This document shows, piece after piece, positions 1 to 4,577 of a stretch of DNA of 6,626 bases. Both the position numbers and the translations under genes were made by a program. The notes under the pieces were generated by a model. That model saw only the letters and a list, made by a program, of their open reading frames with translations, searched no databases and was not told the DNA's origin. Source of the DNA: Alphaproteobacteria bacterium (lineage in GTDB: Bacteria > Pseudomonadota > Alphaproteobacteria > ATCC43930 > CGMCC-115725); contig JASHUX010000089.1 in NCBI GenBank assembly GCA_030039775.1, forward strand, positions 1-6,626, written 5' to 3'. Position 1 is the first letter of the stretch; every line of letters starts with the position of its first letter.

Positions 1-879
1 ATTGCCGTCCACCGCGGGCGCCGCGCCCGACATCCAGATCGACGACAGGAACCATGCAGGAGCGCCGGCTGCCTTACGGTCGACGAACGGATGCGACGGC
101 AGCGGCTTTAGCGTGTCTTGCTGCCACCCCATGACCCACCCGCGCGACGCGCTGGTCTTCAAATCGCAGAAGCTGGCGAAAGTGGCGTAGACGTTGCCGT
201 TGGCCAAGACCAGGCCCGCGCGCTGGCGATTCACGCTGGCATCGAAACGCACCGGGTCGTTTTGCGTCGCGTTGACCACGCTCTTGATCACCGGCGGCGG
301 CACCCGATCGGTGAGATTGCGGAGATTCAATGCGTGAAGCCGGTAGGTCGGCGTGCCGTTTTCAAGCGTATAAGCGACGACGTACATCGTCTCGTGCGTG
401 ACATCGATGACGGGCGTCGAGGTGACGCCGATCGTCTGGCCGTTGTTGAGGCAGCCGCCCGGCAGAATCGAGCGGGGCACCGGCCGGCCGAGGTTGATGT
501 GCAGCAATTGCTCGCCCGACGTGGGATCGAACGCATAGACGCTGTTCACTTCTGTGGCGACGTACACCACGTCGGAGACGCTCGTACGCCCGTCGATCGG
601 CTGATCGCTGACGACGAGCGGCTGAGCGTCGATCTGGTCGTCGACGTCGAGGGAGCGCAGCAGGCCGAACGAGGTCCCGGCTACTTCCTTGGGCGTGAGC
701 TGCTGCTCGGTGCTGTTCCAGCCGGTGCGCGACGTATCGACGTGATACGTGGTGATGTCGGTGCCCGCCACGGCAGCGACCGGCGACAGCGCGGCGCACA
801 ATACGGCTACGGCGCCGAAACGGGGCTTCCAACCCGTTGTCCCCTGCCCCCGATGTTCCCCGTATCGGTTCATCGCCAT
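1..879 (-). CDS. Secreted PQQ-like beta-propeller repeat protein (3' end beyond window)
   Basis: The reading frame is open from the window edge to an ATG at 879 (MAMNRYGEHRG); a second in-frame ATG at 873 is equally plausible, and neither has a clear Shine-Dalgarno site. About 291-293 residues are visible. Counting from the ATG at 873, residues 1-37 look like a signal peptide: a basic stretch, the hydrophobic run FGAVAVLCAALSPVAAVA, and an AVA-G type cleavage site. The mature part has propeller-like blades, with DAQPLVV, DVVYVATEVNSVYAFDPTSG, TSTPVIDVTHETMYVVAY, and RGWVMGW followed by SSIWMSGAAPAVDGN at the edge. These match the PQQ-binding-like (quinoprotein alcohol dehydrogenase-like) beta-propeller superfamily. 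Such proteins are usually periplasmic or secreted; many bind no PQQ, so no enzymatic role is claimed. The gene is downstream of the kinase remnant and separated from it by about 155 bases with a hairpin, so it is probably transcribed independently. The C-terminal part is missing. Confidence 0.8.
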   Translation of the reverse strand, partial: MAMNRYGEHRGQGTTGWKPRFGAVAVLCAALSPVAAVAGTDITTYHVDTSRTGWNSTEQQLTPKEVAGTSFGLLRSLDVDDQIDAQPLVVSDQPIDGRTSVSDVVYVATEVNSVYAFDPTSGEQLLHINLGRPVPRSILPGGCLNNGQTIGVTSTPVIDVTHETMYVVAYTLENGTPTYRLHALNLRNLTDRVPPPVIKSVVNATQNDPVRFDASVNRQRAGLVLANGNVYATFASFCDLKTSASRGWVMGWQQDTLKPLPSHPFVDRKAAGAPAWFLSSIWMSGAAPAVDGN

Positions 880-1035
880 TCGCACATCACAAATCGAATA
901 TGGCTACGCGGAAGGCCCTACCAGCATCCCCCGGTCCGCGAAAAAAGTGATCGCGCGCCTTCAAAGGGCTGCCATGCACGCTATGCAAACTCGATGCCGT
1001 TGACGCGGCGGATCGCCCGTTTTCCGCCGCTGCGA
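880..1035. other. Intergenic region between kinase remnant and propeller gene
   Basis: About 156 bases lie between the kinase stop and the propeller protein start, both on the minus strand. The kinase-proximal end carries the GC-rich hairpin listed separately. The rest presumably holds the promoter of the propeller gene, but I could not find a -35/-10 pair I would defend. A run of six A at 951-956 (T run on the minus strand) has no convincing stem next to it. Confidence 0.5.
1005..1030 (-). terminator. GC-rich hairpin just after the kinase stop, possible terminator
   Basis: A perfect 8-base inverted repeat, GCGGCGGA (1005-1012) and TCCGCCGC (1023-1030), encloses a 10-base loop. It begins 5 bases downstream of the kinase stop codon (1036-1038) on the minus strand. 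Position and stem strength fit a transcription end. No T tract follows on the minus strand, so it is not a canonical intrinsic terminator and may only be a 3' stabilising stem. Confidence 0.4.
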
Positions 1036-1905
1036 TTATGTAACGGGCGACTCGACCGATTGCTTCCCGAGGGTCCAGAAGAATGTCGCCCCCGCGCCGA
1101 CCGCACTTTCGGCCCAAATACGGCCACCGTGGCGGAAAATGATGCGCTTCACGGTTGCAAGGCCGATGCCGCTTCCGGGGAATTGCTCGGCTGTATGCAA
1201 GCGCTCGAACGGTGCGAATAATTTATGCGCGAAACTCATGTCGAATCCGGCGCCGTTGTCGCGGACAAAATACGTCATCAACTTCTCGTGTTCGGCCGTG
1301 CCGAATTCGATTCGCGCCGCCGCCGCGTCGCGGGAATATTTCCAGGCATTCCCGAGAAGATTTTCTAAAACGATACGCAAAAGCCGGCCATCGCCCTCGG
1401 CGACGATTCCGTCCGCGATCTGGAGCCGCACCGTGCGTTCCGGGGCCGCGCGCGCCAACTCCGACGCGACGCTCCGAGCGATCGCGGAGAGATCGATCCG
1501 CTCACGCCGCAGTTCGTCGCGGCCCGCCCGCGCCAATTCGAGCATGTCGTCGATCAGCGACGTCATGCGCTGCGTCGCCGCGCGAATGCGGCGCAGATAA
1601 TCCCGCCCCGTCGGGTCGAGGGCTGCGCCATGCTCTTCTTCGAGCACGCGGCCGAAACCGTCGACCGTGCGCAGCGGCGCGCGCAAATCATGTGACACCG
1701 AATAGCTGAACGCTTCGAGTTCGCGGTTTTTTTGCTCCAGCACCTCGGTCATCGCCGCGCGCGTCTCGGCGATTTGCTGTGCCGCGCGCGCCTCGGCGGT
1801 TTCCAGCTCTTTTTGCAGCAGCCGCTCGCGATAATGCCGGTTCTCGTCCTCGAATTGCTTGCGCCGGATCTGCGCCGCCAGTCGCGCGCGCAAGATCCTT
1901 GGCAC
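1036..1905 (-). CDS. Sensor histidine kinase C-terminal half, receiver domain lost
   Basis: This is a HisKA plus HATPase_c kinase core. Numbering from the GTG at 1905, residues ~10-62 form a charged coiled coil (RRKQFEDENRHYRERLL onward). The H box is AFSYSVSHDLRAPL with the phospho-acceptor His at 72. The N box is ENLLGNAWKYS (181-191), the G1 box is VRDNGAGFDM (214-223), an F-box-like segment is LFAPFERLH, and the G2 box is GSGIGLATVKRI (244-255). All ATP-binding motifs look intact. In relatives that end chemosensory operons this coiled coil follows an N-terminal response-regulator receiver domain. Here only its last residues (ILRARLAAQ) remain. Upstream the frame closes at a TGA at 1930-1932, and the preceding bases are cheR sequence in another frame. 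The GTG at 1905 has no usable Shine-Dalgarno site; an ATG at 1752 (MTEVLEQKN) is an alternative start that keeps the catalytic core. It may be a truncated active kinase or a pseudogene remnant. Confidence 0.8.
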   Translation of the reverse strand: MPRILRARLAAQIRRKQFEDENRHYRERLLQKELETAEARAAQQIAETRAAMTEVLEQKNRELEAFSYSVSHDLRAPLRTVDGFGRVLEEEHGAALDPTGRDYLRRIRAATQRMTSLIDDMLELARAGRDELRRERIDLSAIARSVASELARAAPERTVRLQIADGIVAEGDGRLLRIVLENLLGNAWKYSRDAAAARIEFGTAEHEKLMTYFVRDNGAGFDMSFAHKLFAPFERLHTAEQFPGSGIGLATVKRIIFRHGGRIWAESAVGAGATFFWTLGKQSVESPVT

Positions 1906-1978
1906 CCTGCAGACCGAGCCGCGCCTGAATCAGCGCGCGGAATCGCTCGATCGCGGGACCGTCCAACGCTTCGCTCAC
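1900..1978 (-). pseudogene. cheR: N-terminal fragment of CheR-type chemotaxis methyltransferase
   Basis: A GTG at 1976-1978 overlaps the cheW stop codon (GTGA), the usual translational coupling of cheW to the next gene. It opens VSEALDGPAIERFRALIQ, then ARLGLQ. This resembles the start of the CheR N-terminal helical domain (pattern xxRFRxLIxxRLGL), which in full proteins leads into FDDAK-like sequence and then the SAM-dependent methyltransferase domain. Here the similarity stops after about 25-28 codons, near 1895-1905, and the DNA becomes the kinase coiled coil in a different frame. The cheR frame continues without a stop to 1688 (96 residues in all), but that stretch is only an out-of-frame reading of the kinase gene. 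No methyltransferase motif survives, so no function is expected. Assignment to CheR rests on the short motif plus the position after cheW. Confidence 0.6.
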
Positions 1979-2426
1979 GCCGTCGCCTCGTCGAGCGCGT
2001 CCACCGTCGCCAGGTCGGCCGGAACGATCTTCGCGGCGTCGAGCAGCCACAAGAATTCACTGTCGAGCGCGCCGATGGTCGTCACCGTGTCGTCCTGCGC
2101 GCCCGCCAAGAGCGGCGGCAGGCCGTGGAGCAAATCGGCGTCCATGGCGCGAATCCCGATCACCGCCTGCACCGCGAGCACGACCTGCCGCGATCTGACT
2201 TGCAGCGTAATAAAGCGGGACGGCGGGCCCGCAGGTTCGCCGATCAACGACGCGCCGTTGACCACCGGTAGCGGCGCGCCGCGCACCAGCGACAAGCCCG
2301 CCATGAAGGCCGGCCGGCCGGGCATCGGCCGAACGGACAGGGGCGCATGGTTTCGACGACGTGGGTTAGCGGCAGGGCGCAGAGCTGCTTGCCGATCCGG
2401 CACAGCATGACAACGATGGTACGAAT
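1975..2426 (-). pseudogene. cheW: CheW-like coupling protein, frameshifted and with ATT at the start position
   Basis: CheW adaptors couple chemoreceptors to the CheA kinase. Two frames together give a CheW domain of about 150 residues. The first part, RTIVVMLCRIGKQLCALPL then THVVETMRP, lies in the frame of 2426. The second part, LSVRPMPGRPAFMAGLSL, then VRGAPLPVVN, DTVTTIGALDSEFLWLLDAAKIVP and the C-terminus DALDEATA, lies in the frame ending at 1975. The switch occurs at four C on the coding strand (2340-2343); one extra C would restore a continuous CheW. The codon where the protein should begin is ATT (2424-2426), placed 6 bases after a strong GGGAGG. The first in-frame ATG is at 2408, six codons later and without a ribosome site. 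The downstream cheR fragment overlaps the stop. Sequencing error in the C run is the main alternative to real pseudogenisation. An in-frame TTG at 2440-2442 could translate the second frame, but with a non-CheW N-terminus. Confidence 0.72.
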
Positions 2427-2432
2427 GGCCGT

Positions 2433-2438
2433 CCTCCC
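2433..2438 (-). promoter_or_regulatory. Shine-Dalgarno site of cheW
   Basis: The coding strand reads GGGAGG, then six bases (ACGGCC), then ATT CGT ACC ATC GTT GTC ATG. Site and spacing are ideal for a start at 2426, where the codon is ATT instead of ATG. This places the ancestral start there and not at the ATG at 2408. Confidence 0.65.
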
Positions 2439-2442
2439 TCAA

Positions 2443-2545
2443 ACATCGAGCACAGCCCCCGCGTTATACTCGTGAAACGCGTGTTACATCATTTCGAATT
2501 CCCGTCAAACAGGAAATTTTGGAAATTAACCAATTCGCCGGTCAA
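2443..2545 (-). promoter_or_regulatory. Probable promoter region of the chemosensory remnant
   Basis: This AT-richer stretch lies between the cheW ribosome site and the oxygenase terminator. On the minus strand TATAAC (2463-2468) is a good -10-like hexamer about 37 bases before the start position but lacks a clear -35. An alternative pair is TTGACG (2503-2508) with TAACAC (2481-2486) at 16-base spacing. These are pattern matches only; either could be wrong. Confidence 0.25.
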
Positions 2546-2547
2546 AA

Positions 2548-2579
2548 GAAAAGCCCTCCCCGACCGCGGAGGGCTTTTC
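2548..2579 (-). terminator. Intrinsic terminator of the Rieske oxygenase gene
   Basis: A perfect 12-base-pair stem (2548-2559 with 2568-2579; arms GAAAAGCCCTCC and GGAGGGCTTTTC) encloses an 8-base loop. Read on the minus strand it lies 14 bases after the oxygenase stop codon and ends in TTTTCTTTTG, a good U tract. Because the left arm starts with AAAA, the + strand copy also ends in TTTT, so it could act in both directions, though no plus-strand gene ends here. Confidence 0.88.
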
Positions 2580-2593
2580 CCGAGGGTGGGGGC

Positions 2594-3940
2594 CTACTGA
2601 ATGATCAGTGGCACCTCGGCGGCGACAGGGACGCCGCCATCGACATTGCGCGACGCTTCGCTCAGCTTCCGCCAGTCGGCATTGACCGGGAAGATGTGCG
2701 AGGCCGAGCGCACCCGGTCGAGCGACACGTTGTCGACATTCGCGGGCACCTTGGTCCCGTCACGGTGATTGATCACCGCCTCGAGCAACTGCCGTCGGAC
2801 CAACGCCACCTGGGCGTCCGACGAGCCCAAATGTTCCTTAGTGCGGTCGTAGAGCGGCTCGCCGTCGTCCGAGCACATCAGCTCGGTCATGGCGCGATCT
2901 TGAAGATTGCCGATGAACGGAATGCCGTTGAACATCGACTCCTTCTCGACCTGCAGGTCGCGCAGATAGTCGTTACGCTTGTTGGCCTTGGTCAGGAAGT
3001 AGCTGCGCGGATCCTCGGTCCGCGGCACGAACCCACCGATCGGGTCGAAGCTGAACTGGCGGCCGTGCGATTCTTCCGGCGTCAGCGGGCGGGTCGGCTT
3101 GCCGCCGTGGCTGATCAGCATCGCGAAGTGATCGTCGACCGGCACGAACGAGCGCAGATTCACGCCGCCGTCGCCGGTAGTGATCATGGTGTGGAACGGG
3201 AAGATGAATTGGTTGATGCGGTGCCAGTCCTCATTGTTCCGGTACAACCGCTTCGCCGTATAATAGGCGCCGTATTCGGTCGGTTGCACGTCGAGGCTCG
3301 GCGGGTTCGGATCGGGCGACCAGAAACCCTTGATGCCGTACGGCGGCTTCGGGCTGTCTTCCTTGAGACGCGAGTGCAGGAAATTAAGGTGGGCGCTGTC
3401 GAGATCGCCCTCCATGTTCTGCAGCCAGTTCGCTTCCTCCATCATCACCGACGGCTCGCCGACATGGTCGTAGGGCAGCGTGTTGATCTCGAACGCGGGG
3501 AACGGCGGCGGCGATTGGCGCGTCCCCATATAGATCCAGACCATCTTGTTGACATCGCGGCATGGGAAGGCGCGCGCCTTGATGCTCTGCTGGAAGCGCA
3601 GGCGACGCTCCATCGGTTCGGTCGGCGCATCGACGCAATTGCCGTCAAGGTCGAATTTCCAACCGTGATAGGCGCAACGGATGCCGCAATCCTCGTTGCG
3701 CGCGAAATAAAGCGACGCGCCGCGATGCGGACATGCCTCGGCGATGGCGCCCATGCGTCCCTTGCTGTCGCGATACATGACGATGTTCTCGCCCAAGAGC
3801 CGCATGCGCTTCGGCGGGCTGTCGGGGCCGGGAAACTCGTTCGACGGCAGCGCCGGGATCCAATATTCCCGCATCAGCGCGCCCATCGGCGTTCCGGGTC
3901 CGACGCGGCACAGCAATTCGTTGTTCTCGCGTGACAGCAC
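2594..3940 (-). CDS. Rieske aromatic ring-hydroxylating oxygenase alpha subunit, phthalate 4,5-dioxygenase-like
   Basis: This is a complete 448-residue terminal oxygenase that, with an electron-transfer partner, should use O2 to hydroxylate, dihydroxylate or demethylate an aromatic substrate in the cytoplasm. The N-terminus (NELLCRVGPGTPMGALMREYW) is typical of the phthalate 4,5-dioxygenase/vanillate demethylase branch. The Rieske [2Fe-2S] site is C70-P-H72 ... C89-A-Y-H92 (CPHRGASL and CAYHGWKF). The mononuclear iron motif is D181-x2-H184-x4-H189 (DSAHLNFLH); Asp348 is a candidate third ligand by position. The C-terminal DRTKEHLGSSD is another family hallmark. The start is GTG at 3940, six bases after GGAGG (3947-3951). 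Length is normal for the family and I see no disruption. It is monocistronic here: a terminator follows and the neighbour upstream is divergent. No reductase or ferredoxin gene is in the window. The substrate is unknown; calling it a phthalate dioxygenase would over-interpret. Confidence 0.93.
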   Translation of the reverse strand: MLSRENNELLCRVGPGTPMGALMREYWIPALPSNEFPGPDSPPKRMRLLGENIVMYRDSKGRMGAIAEACPHRGASLYFARNEDCGIRCAYHGWKFDLDGNCVDAPTEPMERRLRFQQSIKARAFPCRDVNKMVWIYMGTRQSPPPFPAFEINTLPYDHVGEPSVMMEEANWLQNMEGDLDSAHLNFLHSRLKEDSPKPPYGIKGFWSPDPNPPSLDVQPTEYGAYYTAKRLYRNNEDWHRINQFIFPFHTMITTGDGGVNLRSFVPVDDHFAMLISHGGKPTRPLTPEESHGRQFSFDPIGGFVPRTEDPRSYFLTKANKRNDYLRDLQVEKESMFNGIPFIGNLQDRAMTELMCSDDGEPLYDRTKEHLGSSDAQVALVRRQLLEAVINHRDGTKVPANVDNVSLDRVRSASHIFPVNADWRKLSEASRNVDGGVPVAAEVPLIIQ

Positions 3941-3953
3941 GGGCTTCCTCCAA

Positions 3954-3970
3954 AGCTATTTCAGCTATTT
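3954..3970. repeat. Tandem 8-base direct repeat ahead of the Rieske gene
   Basis: AGCTATTT occurs twice (3954-3961 and 3963-3970), separated by a single C. On the oxygenase coding strand it reads AAATAGCT-G-AAATAGCT and ends 3 bases before the GGAGG ribosome site. It could be part of a promoter, an operator, or a chance duplication in the leader. Confidence 0.6.
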
Positions 3971-4099
3971 AAGCCGAGGACGGCGCCGCCGCACCAGCAT
4001 GATTTTCGCACAGCGGAATTGAGAGGGTGCCATAACCAGCGGGCTGTTAACGTCGCCGCCCCGAGGGTGTACTCTTGAGCCACAGTTTTCGATCGTTGT

Positions 4100-4103
4100 G
4101 GAG
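4100..4103 (+). promoter_or_regulatory. Shine-Dalgarno site setting the iorA-like start
   Basis: GGAG lies 7 bases before the ATG at 4111. It supports that ATG over the in-frame upstream start at 4075, whose extra 12 residues ([12 protein letters not shown]) are not part of the ferredoxin fold and have no ribosome site. Confidence 0.7.
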
Positions 4104-4110
4104 TACCGCC

Positions 4111-4566
4111 ATGATCTCGCTCACCGTCAACGGCAAGTCCTATTCCTTCGATGTCGAGCCGGAGACCCCGCTCTTGTGGGTCCTGCGCGACGAAATCGGC
4201 CTCACCGGCACCAAGTTCGGCTGCGGCGTCGCAGAATGCGGCGCTTGCACGGTGCTGATCGACGGCCGGGCCATGCGTTCGTGCTCGGCGCCGATCGGCG
4301 CCCTCGCCGGCGCCAATGTCACCACCATCGAGGGCCTGTCGGCGGATTCGTCGCATCCGGTGCAGAAGGCTTGGGTCGAGGAAGACGTCCCCCAATGCGG
4401 CTATTGCCAGTCCGGCCAGATCATGGCGGTCGCGGCGTTCCTCAAGACCAATCCCGACCCGACCGATGCCGACATCGACGCCAACATCACCAATATCTGC
4501 CGGTGCGGCACCTATGAGCGGCTGCGCCGCGGCATCCACCGCGCCGCGCAGCTGATGAAGGCTTGA
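4111..4566 (+). CDS. iorA: Mo-hydroxylase small subunit, 2x[2Fe-2S] (isoquinoline 1-oxidoreductase alpha-like)
   Basis: This complete 151-residue iron-sulfur subunit of a xanthine oxidase-family hydroxylase passes electrons from the molybdenum site to an acceptor. The N-terminal plant-ferredoxin-type domain ([15 protein letters not shown]) carries C38, C43 and C46 in [17 protein letters not shown], plus C58 in RSCSAPIG. The C-terminal helical domain carries C96 and C99 ([11 protein letters not shown]) and C130 and C132 ([15 protein letters not shown]). All eight cluster ligands are present, and length is normal for the family. The large subunit follows 11 bases downstream with its own ribosome site, so the two form an operon. 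The absence of a FAD-subunit gene between or before them fits the two-subunit IorAB type, not the three-subunit xanthine/CO dehydrogenase type. The symbol denotes family similarity; related two-subunit aldehyde or N-heterocycle dehydrogenases cannot be excluded. Confidence 0.92.
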   Translation: MISLTVNGKSYSFDVEPETPLLWVLRDEIGLTGTKFGCGVAECGACTVLIDGRAMRSCSAPIGALAGANVTTIEGLSADSSHPVQKAWVEEDVPQCGYCQSGQIMAVAAFLKTNPDPTDADIDANITNICRCGTYERLRRGIHRAAQLMKA

Positions 4567-4572
4567 GGGAGG
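4567..4572 (+). promoter_or_regulatory. Shine-Dalgarno site of the iorB-like gene
   Basis: GGGAGG immediately follows the iorA-like stop codon and lies 5 bases before the ATG at 4578, fixing the start that places the Tat motif near residue 9. Confidence 0.8.
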
Positions 4573-4577
4573 TCGCC

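Larger units (their letters stand above)
3941..4110. promoter_or_regulatory. Divergent promoter region between the oxygenase and Mo-hydroxylase genes
   Basis: These 170 bases must hold the promoters of both divergent transcription units. Toward the plus strand, TTAACG (4047-4052) and TACTCT (4070-4075) sit 17 bases apart, a weak sigma-70-like pair. Toward the minus strand, AT-rich TTAAATAGC (3964-3972) just ahead of the oxygenase ribosome site could be a -10 region or leader. A shared regulator binding here would co-regulate both units, but no regulator gene is visible in the window. Confidence 0.4.

Noticed and set aside
362..832. Minus-strand frame of 156 codons inside the propeller gene
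   Set aside because: It is an Arg-rich translation in the wrong frame; the neighbouring frame gives a signal peptide and propeller motifs.
945..970. T run on the minus strand (951-956) as an intrinsic terminator
   Set aside because: No stable stem precedes it on the minus strand; the nearby CCTTTGAAGG has only a 4-base stem with a 2-base loop.
118..1221. Plus-strand open frame of 367 codons
   Set aside because: It lies antisense to the propeller gene and the kinase and crosses the intergenic gap. Its composition (Arg/His/Ala-rich, low complexity) is typical of an antisense shadow, and it has no recognisable domain.
1975..2442. A complete 155-codon CheW read from TTG at 2442
   Set aside because: Its first ~30 residues (REDGHSYHRCHAV...) are not CheW-like, whereas the neighbouring frame over the same bases gives a normal CheW N-terminus. 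A frameshift explains this better.
2519..3934. Plus-strand open frame of 471 codons opposite the Rieske gene
   Set aside because: It is the mirror of a well-supported oxygenase in GC-rich DNA. It begins in the terminator region, has no ribosome site, and its translation matches no family I know.
4020..4040. TGGCAC on the minus strand as a sigma-54 -24 element for the oxygenase
   Set aside because: The required GC of the -12 element (TTGC) is not at the right spacing; the sequence there is CAATT.
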